Positions 49,576-60,802 of a stretch of DNA of 64,000 bases are shown here, in pieces. The notes beneath the pieces are model-generated. The model ran no database searches and was not told the origin of the DNA. It worked only from the letters and a program-made list of their open reading frames with translations. Location: assembly GCF_964355755.1 (NCBI RefSeq), contig NC_092677.1, forward strand, positions 5,957,001-6,021,000, in the 5' to 3' direction. Position numbers and translations under genes: made by a program. The stretch is from Antedon mediterranea (taxonomy: Eukaryota > Echinodermata > Crinoidea > Comatulida > Antedonidae). Position 1 is the stretch's first letter, and every line of letters begins with the position of its first letter.

Positions 49576-52500
49576 GTTAGGGTGAGTAATGAGTAAACAA
49601 TGTACACGTATGGTTCTTTGAACATAAATCATCAGGAAAATTCAAGCATCGCGCCGCCGACGCAACAACCTGGAAGGGATTTTTATACGGCAGTTCAATG
49701 ATGCTATAAAATATACGTTTCGCGGAAAATCCGAGATACCTGAAGGCATGTTTGTTACAACTTGTTTTTTTTTATATTTGAAATAAAGGATGATTTTTTA
49801 AAACTATTTAAATTATAGCATTTGGATACGACAAGGGTTAAAAGGTCTACCCTTAAGGTTACATTTTGCAATGACGTGCCGCAAGAACATTAGCTTGTTA
49901 AGATGGTGTTCCATTTCAGAGAATCGTGCTATATCAGATATCTCGTCCTATACGATCGCCAGTTTACGTACATTTCGTAACCTATCATTCTTATGGTTCA
50001 AGGATGTACTCAAATATTGATTTATATTGATTAAATATTGATCACTGAATACACACATTCAATTGTGTTGATTTAAGATGTTTAATTTCTGTTATATCGA
50101 TCCGTATTGCTTATTGATTATCATACATTAGACGACAGTGGTACCTTGTCGCTAAGGTTAATAAAAGTAGGTCCATTGGAGTAAACATTTCGGTTTTAAC
50201 GGATGCTGGAACCTTATTGCCGTGGGAAATTGATTTACAAAACATATTGTTAATCCTACACATAACGGCCTTCTTCAACTTAACTGGAGAACTTAGCATG
50301 AGAGAGAAGATCCTCTGAATACAGAAAGCAGCTGTTATAAATGACTCTAATGAGGACCACTAAAGGCCAATTTACACAGACGAGCGGTAACAGTAATGCC
50401 AAATATAGAATCTAAGTTATTCCTTATGATGAACATTGAGAAATAACGCGGATAGATACAGATTCCATGTTGGACAAGCTACGCGGTTTTCCGCTTACCG
50501 TTACCGCTGTTGATGTTATTAGACTTCGTTGTCTAATGCGGCCTTGGATCATTTTTAAAGATTAGTGTCTAAACTTAAATAAATCAGAATTATTGCATAA
50601 TGAATATTTGACATGAGACATGAAATATTCGTGCATATTATTGAGTAATATTAAATTAGCTATATTTAAATAATTGCCTTGTTAATCAGCCTTTAGTAGG
50701 CCTAATAAATAACATAGTCTCGGTCCTTGGTTGGTTAAAAAAATCTGATTCCCCCTCCTCCTTGACGTATAGGCCTAGACACAGAACTAAAACGTTAATG
50801 TTTCAGTGCTATAATATTACACTGATTGCAATTTTGACCCGGCATTCTTAAACCAATCGTGGCGACAGTTATTATTTGTATTTAATGTTACCGACATTCT
50901 TTGATATCACCTGATATCGTTTATTCTGAAATTTTCAATTTACTCTGTCAATCATGTGACATTAAATCTGAAAAATAGCAATGTCAATATTTCAAGTTTT
51001 ACTGCCTTTTCATTTGGTGTCTAAATTGAATAAGCCAGGCTGTAAAGAAATATCAAAATAAATACCCGTAAGCTCCTCAATCTCGTCGTTTATATGGTAA
51101 TGTAATGTTGAAATTACAACGACGAAAAATTGATATGAATAAAACTATTCCCAAGCGAGAGATATAAAAATATGAAGAAGAAAAATGTAATGCATTGAAT
51201 TGAACAGAAATTTGGAGCGAGTTGTATTAATTATGAAATAAAATTAATATAAATGATTGTTAATAAACAAACTAAAAATACGGTTTTTTTTCTACAACTA
51301 CATGTGTGTGATATTCATGTACTAAGACAGGATCAGCTTTTAAACATGAAATATCACAATACACATATATCCAATAGGATTCGATGATAGACCTCGACAA
51401 TTATAAATTATAGGTACCCAAAAATTGACGTACATGTATTACAATGTGTGTATTATAAATGCACACACGGTATACGTATAAACAAAATAACTTAGTATAT
51501 AATTCACTTAAAAGCCCAAAATTGTATAAGTATAAAGAAAAAATAGTGTATAAGTATAATATAATTATCCGTCTGTAATCGACACCAGAAAATCCCCAAG
51601 GATAATGAATAATGCCCAGGAGGAGTATTTTTACCTAATTATGCCAAATCATGTTATTCGTTCCACTTGTACAGAATTTTCTCGTTTGATTGTAATTAAC
51701 ACAAATTGCCATCACAGTCAATGCGCCCACAACATGAAGCTTAGCTACATTAACTATGCATATTACATTGTACATATTATTTTACATTATCAATTATGAT
51801 TATGAAGTTCAATGGTCATACACATTAAAATAAATCGGATAGTATATTAAAGGTACATAAGCAAAAGAAAAGTAATATTCTCCGAGTAATGTTCTCCGAA
51901 AGCCGGAAATTATCAGAGCGCGCGCGGCGTATTCAAACGTAAGAGTGGTGAGTGTGGTGTCAAATACTATTATACCGTATTTATTCAAATAAACGCCCTG
52001 CTTTGAAAAAACGCACACTCGAACAAATTCGTCCCATGAAACATCACTTGGAATAGGCCTATACAAATCTCCCTCAAATTTAATTTCATTATTTGACCAC
52101 CAACACAAATTGTACAGTATACAGAGAAGATTCGTCCTGGACTTCAACGTATTGACGCAAAGTGCTGTATTGTGGTGGGAACCGACGACGCAACAGTGCT
52201 GCAATCAATCAATCAATCAATCAATGAAAGTAACATTTATTTCTCTTATAATTTCATAGTAAATAAACATTTACAGTAAATATGATTAAAATAAAAGGAG
52301 AAACATTCCAAAAAAAGCGAAGCTTGCATAAGGCAGCCCATAAACACTGAAAAAGAAAATAGAACAACACGGGAACCGGGAACCGGAAACAGGACAAAAA
52401 CAGTAATGAAGTCTTTTAGTTTCAGGGTACCGAAAAATGCTAAATATAAAAACTACAATAAGTGAAAGGATGATTACACATAACTGGATAAGAGGTGTCG

Positions 52501-52809
52501 TTTCATTGTAAAGAAAAACTCTTCTTTGACAAAGCACTTTTTATAGGAACTGGTACGCTATCTTAGAGTTTAGGACCAGTGAACTTAATGCTATGTTTAA
52601 AAAAAGAATACGTATTTGATTTGCGCTCCGAGTTTTGTGATTATGAAAATTAAGATTGAAACTAAATAAATAATCAAAGTGCGATGGAAGGATCGAGTTT
52701 AGCCATGATCAAGAAAAACATTTTGTTGAAGATGGTTAATATCCTAAATTTTAAGAAGATATCGCAGGTTTGATTTCACGCAGGCGGCATTATTGGAAGG
52801 GCATTATCT
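49576..52809. other. No gene recognised; short repeat at 51970-52230
   Basis: The block around 51970 has ACCGTATTTATTCAAATAAA followed by CGCCC, a sequence I associate with dispersed repeats of marine invertebrates. An AATC microsatellite lies at 52203-52226. The 131-codon minus-strand frame over this block is probably repeat-derived. Confidence 0.4.
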
Positions 52810-52906
52810 TACGTTGCGTAGGCCTAGATTGCGTTGCGTAGGCCTAGATTGCGTTTCGTAGGCCTAGATTGCGTTACGTTGCGTCGCTAGTGGGAAACAC
52901 GCTTTA
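52810..52906 (+). mobile_element. MITE family A half-copy with internal 20-bp triplication
   Basis: Three tandem copies of GCGTTGCGTAGGCCTAGATT precede GCGTTACGTTGCGTCGCTAG and TGGGAAACACGCTTTA, the right end of family A. Each unit carries a TAGGCCTA octamer. Confidence 0.8.
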
Positions 52907-53287
52907 AAGTCAAGATTAAAATAACTTCAATTTTTGACACGTTAACATTTCCAGTGGATTCTATAATCCCAATTGTGAGCCAGGCCTTCTTAAATCAATC
53001 ATGTAAACACCCATTGTATATTAAAACTCATGCATGATGAAATTTCTCGATGGTTCATGTTACTAACTATAAGGTTACGAATGAAATAACATTCGCTATA
53101 GTCGAACAAGGGAATAATCTAAACTAATTGATACAACATAAATGACAACATGGATAGTCATGATACACATGAAACTTCACAATGATACAAATCAAAACAT
53201 CATGCAATAAGCCACGAACTGGTTCTAGCATGAAATAATGTTTCTGAATAACATTCTCGGTTTGAAGAAGATTGAATTTAATGTTTG

Positions 53288-53472
53288 TTTAGCTTGGTTC
53301 CCACTAGAACGTAACGCAAGGACGTAAACGCAACGCAAGCGTTTTAACAAATGACAAGCGAAGTTATAGACAGTTAGCAATCACAAGCGAATAAGCCTTC
53401 GTTTGTGATTGGTCAATTCACTTGCGTTGCGTTACGTCTTTTTGTTGCCTTGCTTGTGGGAACCAAGCTTTA
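53288..53472. mobile_element. MITE, family A, copy 3
   Basis: TTTAGCTTGGTTCCCACTAG at the left and GTGGGAACCAAGCTTTA at the right. Internal ACGTAACGCAAGGACGTAAA and CACTTGCGTTGCGTTACGTC match copy 1 closely. Confidence 0.9.
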
Positions 53473-53509
53473 TATAACATAATCGTCCAGTGTCAGTATA
53501 TTACAACAT

Positions 53510-53920
53510 ATCATAATTGTGATCATCATAATTGTGATCATCATTATCACATTAATCTTGTTAGATGAATGTACACTAATCTGAGCTATGGAGTTGTTTT
53601 TTTCCGAAATAAAAGATGAAGAAGAAGAAGAAGATAACATGATCATTAAGATCATCGTGTTAAATTATTGCAGCATTTCATGTACCATGATAATCACGAT
53701 CACATAAATTCATGTTTGCATATATTGCAGCATGACATCATAATCATCACGATCACATACTATTGTACTGTAATCATGTTAGCATGTTATAACATGATCA
53801 TCAAGATCATCGTGTTAAATTATTGCAGCATGTCATATGTCATGATCATTTTGCATAATCTTGCAGGATAACATCATTATCATCACGACAACATAATAAC
53901 GTTAGTATATTTCAGCATTT
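53510..53920 (+). repeat. GATCATC-rich irregular repeat
   Basis: Diverged copies of AACATGATCATCAAGATCAT, CGTGTTAAATTATTGCAGCA and ATAATCATCACGATCACATA, spaced about 60-100 bp. Includes a 15-bp duplication ATCATAATTGTGATC and a GAA run. Confidence 0.75.
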
Positions 53921-54827
53921 TGCGATCACAATACGCTACCATCATTTTTACTTTATACATTCCAGCACATTATGCTATTACTGTATATTTATTTATTAAT
54001 ACTTTAGTCTGTATTTTATTGATTGTTCTCCCTCGGTTGATTCACGTTTACACGTTGCTCATACTTATCGTATCTCTAACTATTAACCATCGTTATGTAT
54101 CATAAGATTATTGTCACACAGCGCCTCAAGCATTTGCCATTCAAATTAAGAAACAAATTAATAGAATAATCAATACTAGAAATCAAATGGCAATGATATA
54201 TGGTGACTCTGCATCCTGTTTTTAATTATCCATCTGTTTATGTTGAAATAAATGTACACTTAAAAATTAATGTTTTCAATAATGAAGTCCAATAATTTCA
54301 CGTATTAATTTGTTGTTATAATAGCGCTATAACACAAAGTTAAGCGTTTCTCATTATTACATCGGTCATTTTTTTATATCAAACATACGCATGGAAACAT
54401 AGTCCCATTATGCAGCTATAGCGTATATTCAGCAGTGCAATTGTGTTTGTGTACGTATTTTTTCACCTGTTGGGGCGGGGGGGGGGGGGGTAACCGAAGT
54501 AAAGTGTTTTCATTCATTGTAGAAAGAGTTGGATCCAGTTAGTATTAGTATTAGTAGTAGTTTAGTAGTAGTAGTCAAACGTTCAACACACTGTCCCACA
54601 CGCCCTTATTTGACAAAAATCTGGTCAAAATTAGTTCTTTATCAATATCGTCTCGCGTGATCGAAACACACGTCCGCATGTCACGCGAATATATTATATT
54701 CGAGTGACATGCGAGTAAAATATGTATTTCACAAGGCGGGAAGTGCAAGCAACAATGTGTCATGCTTTTCACTTAAATAAGGCCAAATACATGGCTGTAG
54801 TCGCGTGCGCAAATTTGAGTTAGTGTT

Positions 54828-54885
54828 TACCGACCGACTGACCAACCGACGTAGTGAGCTAGAGTCGCGTTTTCACGCGACTAGA
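54828..54885 (+). repeat. End fragment of the GACAGACCG/hairpin repeat
   Basis: ACCGACCGACTGACCAACCG, ACGTAGTGAGCTA and AGTCGCGTTTTCACGCGACT match the right end of the 13.3-14.0 kb repeat, including the terminal hairpin. Confidence 0.75.
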
Positions 54886-55489
54886 ATAGACGTGATCAAA
54901 TACAGTAATATTTAAAGTTTTGAAATAGAAATAGAACCATCGGGTAAGGCTAAAACGAACAAGTAGCAATATATGTAATCTAGCACTACAGCTACTAAGA
55001 AACATTCCAATTAGAGGGTGAGGTGGGACGGGGGAGGGGTGTTGTAGGAGTAGAATGGGAAGACATCTTGTGTACCGAAGTAGTCTTACATGACTGTGTT
55101 CTACCGTATAACAATTTCAGTTCACATGAAATGTTAATATTGTTTTAGATATATTGTTATCATATGATATTTTTAAAAAAATGTTTAAATATCTAAAAGT
55201 GTACTTTATGGTTTCTTGGAATTGTCAGCCTTGTTAATTAGAATCGTACGTAACACATTTTCAATACCGAATAAATAAACTAAAAACATTTACAGGTACA
55301 AACATGTTACGTAAATTAATGTTCAGCCTAATCATCTGAAAATCATCTGAAATTGGTGTGAAAGACACGGTTTGCCCCGCAGTGCACATTTACACGACTC
55401 GTCGGCACCGTTCACTTCAAATAAATTTTGATCTCGCCAGAGGCAAAATTCAAGTTTGTTTTTCTTTTTCAAGTATAAGGATAACTTAC

Positions 55490-55556
55490 CTATTCGACTA
55501 GTGCTGCTAAATTCAACTCCGACAATTAAGCCCACAAATAGTATCTTGACAAACAT
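55490..55556 (-). CDS. Signal-peptide first exon of a secreted or surface protein
   Basis: ATG at 55556 opens MFVKILFVGLIVGVEFSSTS: a short basic start, a hydrophobic core and a small-residue cleavage region, i.e. a signal peptide. After 22 codons comes G|GTAAGT, a strong donor in phase 1, which matches the phase of the Ig/FN3 exons on the same strand. It may therefore be the first exon of that gene across a very long intron (about 22.7 kb to the small exon at 32827, or 26.7 kb to the exon at 28809). Without splicing the frame continues to a stop at 55332, giving 74 residues with four cysteines. It is divergent from TEN1, whose start codon is about 1 kb away. Confidence 0.5.
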
Positions 55557-56514
55557 TATGTATTTTTGGTAAAATTCGAAACTGTTGTTGACAATCTTGC
55601 GTTAAGAGTCACTATAATTGCCAGTGCGCAATGCATACGATTTGTGAAATCGAAAAGCAACCGGGCGTAACGCGGTTTGACACTCGTGGATGGGCTGAAC
55701 AAATTCCGCTAGATGTTTCCGTATTATTCCGTATTCTTCCTAACGTTGAATAAGAACTGCCAGAGAAGCTATAAAATTAATGAATAATATACTATCGAGT
55801 ATACATTTCGTCACATCACCATCACGGGCAATGAGTCGTATACAAAGATGGGTGTTTCGTTAAATGAAGAGATATCAACTGTACAATGCAAGAAGGACCG
55901 GTTTTTTATTCTGCTCGTCTACACAATAGCATACATACCGTTACTTATTAGAATACCGTCTGCATTATACCAGCTTTATATTCTCGAAGGCCTACTCGTC
56001 ATAACTTATTGTAAACTGATTGTTTACTAAATTACAGTATGTTGAAATGTGTTGTTTTTTTAATTAGGAATTCTTTACTGTTAATAAAACAAATATTTAT
56101 ATATTATCGTTTGACAACTTTAAGCTAAAGCATTTTTTAAAACAAGACTGGTTAATAAAACTCTCTCATTAACTCTTTATCAGCAATCCTCCTAGGGGAG
56201 AAATGGTTTGAATATTGCATACTTTGGAATTATCTAGAATCAATAGGTGTTTTTTATAGCAATGATTAATACTTCTCTATCAAATGTATACTTTTCACCC
56301 CAACCGCTTTATCTTTCTAAGTTTATAATACGACCGTGTAAAATAACGTCCTCTAGATGCAATGTTAAGCCGGTAACCCATATATTTGTTGTACAGACGA
56401 CGTACGGTAATTACGTGTTGAATGGAAGAGAATTCCCCCAATTTGTCAATCGGATTAAAGTGCCCCTGGGAATCAACAACTGCTTTTCATCCAGGGACTT
56501 AACATGATGTTGAC

Positions 56515-56597
56515 GTTGAGGGGGGAATTTATTATTGAAAAAAAATCAGTGCAGCAGCAGCCGCCGCGGTAAAATTTGATTATTTTTATGAAAAACT
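56515..56597 (+). promoter_or_regulatory. Presumed TEN1 5' UTR/promoter edge
   Basis: A short GC-rich island with GCAGCAGCAGCCGCCGCGG lies about 30 bases before the start codon in otherwise AT-rich DNA. No clear TATA box is seen. The leader exon at 55556 reads away on the other strand, so this roughly 1 kb interval may hold a shared bidirectional promoter (inference). Confidence 0.25.
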
Positions 56598-56695
56598 ATG
56601 TCATCTTTTGCAAGTTTACCTCCGCCTGGTTGTATTAAAACTGTTAAAGAAATCTGCAATGAAAGAGTTCCTAAAACGGCAAAAGTTATAGGAAG
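56598..56695 (+). CDS. TEN1: TEN1 exon 1
   Basis: Encodes MSSFASLPPPGCIKTVKEIC... to VIG plus two bases of an Arg codon; donor GT at 56696-56697. The Pro-rich start followed by an IGR-type strand matches the first beta strand region of TEN1 proteins. Confidence 0.85.
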
Positions 56696-57746
56696 GTTAG
56701 GTTTAGCCCCAGTGGTGTCTTGTCTTGTAGGCCTAGCTAGCCAAGAAGCTAGTAGTAGTAGGCCTAGGCCTAGGCCTAGCTAGTACTAAAAAGTATAAAG
56801 GCCTACCTAGTAGGCCTAGGCACTGTGATGTGTGTGTACTACACTGGCAAGCCAGCAGTACAGTAGCTTGCATGCCTAGCTAGTAGTAGGTCTAGGCCCA
56901 GACCAGACATAGCCTAGTCTAGTATGGTTCCCTTTCTGGAAAAAATTGTTCATTTGTGTTGTAACAACTTGACAAGTCGACATAAATATAAATATTATAT
57001 TGACATACCATGTCGTCATATGGGTATCAATTGCTTTGATTGTTCATTAGACATTATTAAATATTCAACACGCTTAGTACTCTACGCTGTGGTAGTACTG
57101 AGTGGATGGCACGTAGACGCTTCCATACTTAAATAACCTATGTTGTACATAGCCTAAAATGTTTGCAAATTGCACCAGATTCCCAGTGCTGTATCTCCAC
57201 ATACTATCTATTTCGGAAGTATCATGTAAGGGTGGGTTACGGGTTAGGTTACTCTAAATACCATGTGATAACACATGTGATGTTGTATTACTAAATATTC
57301 CTATGAAACTTCGGAAATAGATACAGTACCGAGAATCGTCTGCAAATTGATGGCTGTAATGTAACATCAACAGTAAGATCAAAGTTGAGCTCATGTGTCC
57401 TATAGCTTGATTTGCATACAGACACATCATGTGGGAATCTACAACCATAATTGATTTAACTTCACATTTTAATTTTTTTAGATTAATAGAAAGAGATATC
57501 AAGTTGGAGAAAGGAGTCCTATCCAGTAGAGATAAACGACACAGTTTAACGATCAATACAAGACTTATAGAACCATTTCAAGCCAAGATAAATTGTCTCT
57601 ATCAAGTTATTGGTGAGGTGGATGTAAGCCGGGATCAACAAGAGGTGATAATGACTGTGCGAACAGCAGTATGTGTCGAAGGAACCGATTTGATTGCGTA
57701 TGAAAAAGCTTTACAGTTTCAACGCGAGTATTTGTACACTAGATAG
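56598..57746 (+). CDS. TEN1: TEN1, small OB-fold subunit of the CST complex (two exons: 56598-56695, 57482-57746)
   Basis: The joined frame gives 120 residues (human TEN1 is about 123). Exon 1 encodes 32 codons plus two bases and ends AG|GTTAGG; exon 2 begins after a T-rich tract and TAG, completing an Arg codon, so that ...VIGR continues LIERDIKLE. The second exon carries the features used for recognition: TRLIEPFQAKINCLYQVIGE around residues 60-79 and TAVCVEGTDL around 94-103, aligning with KLVEPFHAQVGSLY and LTCVEGMNL in vertebrate TEN1. TEN1 binds STN1 and, with CTC1, forms the RPA-like CST complex that protects telomeres and recruits polymerase alpha for C-strand fill-in. The start ATG is the first in frame; an upstream ATG at 56588 opens only a 16-codon frame. 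Reading exon 1 straight into the intron gives a false 61-residue frame. Confidence 0.9.
56720..56920 (+). repeat. TAGGCCTA/CTAGCTAG-rich block in the TEN1 intron
   Basis: About 200 bases packed with overlapping palindromes: TAGGCCTA, CCTAGGCCTAGG, GCTAGC and CTAGCTAG, plus GTAGTAGTAG. This is the densest cluster in the window of the octamer that recurs elsewhere. It lies wholly inside the intron. Confidence 0.8.
57482..57746 (+). CDS. TEN1: TEN1 exon 2
   Basis: The acceptor AG lies at 57480-57481 after ATTTTTTT. The exon encodes 87 residues and the stop TAG. It has most of the OB-fold strands and the terminal helix (AYEKALQFQREYLYTR). The conserved EPF and CVEG motifs are present. Confidence 0.92.
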
Positions 57747-57774
57747 AAATGAATAATTAAATCGGTTTTAGAAT

Positions 57775-57780
57775 AATAAA
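57775..57780 (+). terminator. TEN1 polyadenylation signal
   Basis: The first AATAAA after the TEN1 stop, 28 bases downstream of it. A canonical poly(A) hexamer in a plausible position; the cleavage site is not determined. Confidence 0.5.
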
Positions 57781-58686
57781 TAGGAAAAAGATAGCAAAGT
57801 TATAGATTGCATTTTTACTTTCTTAATTTTCCAGATGGAAGATTTTTAAGCGCAATTAATTTATCTATATGATTACAAAGGTGATTGGCAAGTTGAGAAG
57901 TGGTTCAACTAGTTCACCTCATAAAGGCTTTTCAAGTATTTGTACAAAACAACGTGTGTAAAAATAGTTTTGTTGTTGAATATGCAAATGTGTTGAGCAA
58001 AAATTGGTTTGGGGACAAAAAATGTAACAACTTGAATTGTAATTTAAAGAACACAAAGTCAACCAGAAGGTCATTGTCAATCCAGGAGTAAAATAAAATA
58101 ATTATTTGTGTTCATTTTTTTCAGAAGTGAATAGGTTTTATGTTATTAATATGGTTTCTTTGTTGGTACATTCAATAAGTTTCAACTAAAGGACACTGCA
58201 AGTATGTAAAAGTTATATATATATATTGTGTACACTGAAATTGAAAGTAGTGCTGCATCAAACATGCAGTTAAAACAACGGTCATTGCATTGCAATTGGA
58301 CAATTAAAGTCTAGACCCCTTAAGCTGTCGAAATTAATCATGACATACATTTTTTAATTACATACTTGTCAAATATTATATTTTGCAACGTCGTCAAGGT
58401 CAATGACTCAGTTTATTGTTATTAATAACATTATTTCTGATACTTCAGCTTGAAGTAGTGTTACAAGGTCAACAAAGGTGAATTTGATTTAGGTGGGAGA
58501 AAAAAGAAAATGTAATTATGACAGAAAAGAATAAGTGCGCAGATACTGAGCGAAATTCTTGGAAAAATGCAGGACATGATGGAGTGCTCTTTAATATTTT
58601 GACCCACATTAAAGATACAACTCAAGATTTCAATAAGCTTTTGTGATGTCACCATTACATCTTGTTCCTAAAATCAACCGGCATAG

Positions 58687-59269
58687 TACAGTACGGTACC
58701 TATACAGTACGGTACCTATACAGTACGGTACCTATACAGTACGGTACCTATACAGTACGGTACCTATACAGTACGGTACCTATACAGTACGGTACCTATA
58801 CAGTACGGTGCCTATACAGTACGGTGCCTATACAGTACGGTGCCTATACAGTACGGTGCCTATACAGTACGGTGCCTATACAGTACAGTGCCTATACAGT
58901 ACAGTACCTATACAGTACAGTACCTATACAGTACAGTACCTATACAGTACAGTACCTATACAGTACAGTACCTATACAGTACAGTACCTATACAGTACAG
59001 TACAGTACCTATACAGTACGGTGCCTATACAGTACGGTGCCTATACAGTACAGTGCCTATACAGTACAGTATCTATACAGTACAGTACCTATACAGTACA
59101 GTACCTATACAGTACAGTGCCTATACAGTACAGTGCCTATACAGTACAGTACCTATACAGTACAGTGCCTATACAGTACAGTGCCTATACAGTACAGTAC
59201 CTATACAGTACAGTACCTATACAGTACAGTGCCTATACAGTACAGTGCCTATACAGTACAGTACCTATA
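58687..59269 (+). repeat. 16-bp satellite, about 36 units
   Basis: Tandem units of CAGTACGGTACCTATA and single-base variants. Variants are arranged in blocks: first CGGTACC, then CGGTGCC, then mixtures of CAGTGCC and CAGTACC, which shows local homogenisation. One 5-bp insertion lies near 59000. No stop codon occurs in any forward frame, so three long overlapping open frames arise; this is a property of the unit, not evidence of a gene. The array lies just downstream of TEN1. Confidence 0.97.
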
Positions 59270-59289
59270 AAAACATTCAGGACCGTAAA

Positions 59290-60710
59290 ATACAGTAACT
59301 TGGAAACTGAGGGAGTTATCATGAAACAAACTTACATAAAAAGCAAGTAATATTTGGAATATTTTGCAAACATTTTGCCAAGTATGAGTTTAATGTCTGA
59401 ATGTGCTGTTGAAAAATAGCCATTACTATTATAACTATGTAGAGGTTCTAGATGGCGATTTGACTTAATAATCAGTAAAAGGATAAATATGTTGATACTT
59501 ATGGCGTTTCATGTGTATAATATACTTCCAGCTGTTAGTAGTTTCCAGACAAAAATCGAAAGTGACTGGTGGACTATAACAACACAAAGAAGATAAGTTT
59601 GGGCAGGTTTGTATTAAAACATTATTGTTGGTTTAATGCTTATAATCTGAAAGTAATTGCATTATTTCATTCAATTTTCGTTTTGAATTTATTTTTATCA
59701 ATCATAAATAAATCCGAAGACAATACAACTATAAAAATAAAACTTTCCATTTCACAATCAAACAACAGAAATTCTACAGTTTCAGAAAGTGCTTTCAATT
59801 TACCCATAATGCAATGCAACTACCTTTTCATGTATTGGGAAATAAATGAATTAAGAATAACTACCAACAATAACTATGTTTCTAAACCCAATTTATTCAT
59901 TTTAATAATATAGCAGATTTTACCATTTCATGGCTTTGTACAGAAGCACAGTACTAACACAATAATCAAACTACTGCAAATAGGCCTACTGAAGATTGTC
60001 TTCTCATCAATAATTGCTTTAAAATCTAGCAAATAATTATGCACTTTAATTGTCCACGCTTGTATACAAATATAATATTCCTAAAACTACTGCTATTTGT
60101 TGTCGCCTAAATATAAATATTTTACTTATCTAATTAAACACATTACACCAAATCCTATAAAATACACAATCACTGTATCATTAAATTAATGATTTGTCAT
60201 TTCTACAGTAATTTTGCAGGTGGTAAAAAAACTACAATTTTCATTAAAGCATCTTTTAAACAGATTATTTAGTAAACCATTTGGGGCTTAACTTTCATTT
60301 AAATAGATTGGTAACACGCCATAGAATAATTGGTATCCAAACTATCGTATGGACGATGTCAAGGATGATAAAACAAGTAGTAAAAAATCAACATTTTAAA
60401 TATACAATTTAAAAATATAATCTTATTTTAAAACCAATTCAAGCATTTACTTTTTTTATTTTGTATTGTATTTTACAATTTTGTTTCAAACATATAAATT
60501 CATTCACCAAAAAGTATGCTCTTCATTTACATTAGAATAAATTTGTATGTACAATATTATAAAGTAAAATAAATCTGGCGCAGAAGTTCGAGTAGAAAAG
60601 TTGTATGGATTGTGGTGAAGTATTTAAATGTATATTATTGCTTTTTTTTTTTTTAAAGTAATGTTTGTGCTATAAAAACTTAAAGCTGAAAGAAATATAC
60701 AATGTATTTA
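59290..60710. other. No gene recognised
   Basis: AT-rich DNA. A 114-codon plus-strand frame (59569-59913) has no domain or splice support. Confidence 0.5.
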
Positions 60711-60712
60711 TT

Positions 60713-60802
60713 AAACTGGTTATTTGTTAAACCAGTTATTTGTTAAACCAGTTAATTTGTTAAACCGGTTATTTGTTAAACCAGTTATTTGTTAAACCAT
60801 TT
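60713..60802 (+). repeat. 17-bp tandem repeat, five copies
   Basis: GTTATTTGTTAAACCA units in tandem with small variations (GTTAATTTG, CCGG for CCAG). Confidence 0.9.

Noticed and set aside
50111-50299. 62-codon minus-strand frame (KVPASVKTEMF...)
   Set aside because: Looks somewhat protein-like but no acceptor, donor or family match could be supported.
51809-52204. 131-codon minus-strand frame
   Set aside because: Overlaps an ACCGTATTTATTCAAATAAA-type repeat and an AATC microsatellite; no domain or splice support.
58643-59350. 235-codon Tyr/Thr-rich open frame and its two overlapping partners
   Set aside because: Fully explained by a 16-bp satellite without stop codons in any forward frame; no splice sites or conserved flank.
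59569-59913. 114-codon plus-strand frame
   Set aside because: Low-complexity composition in AT-rich DNA, no domain, no splice signal pattern.
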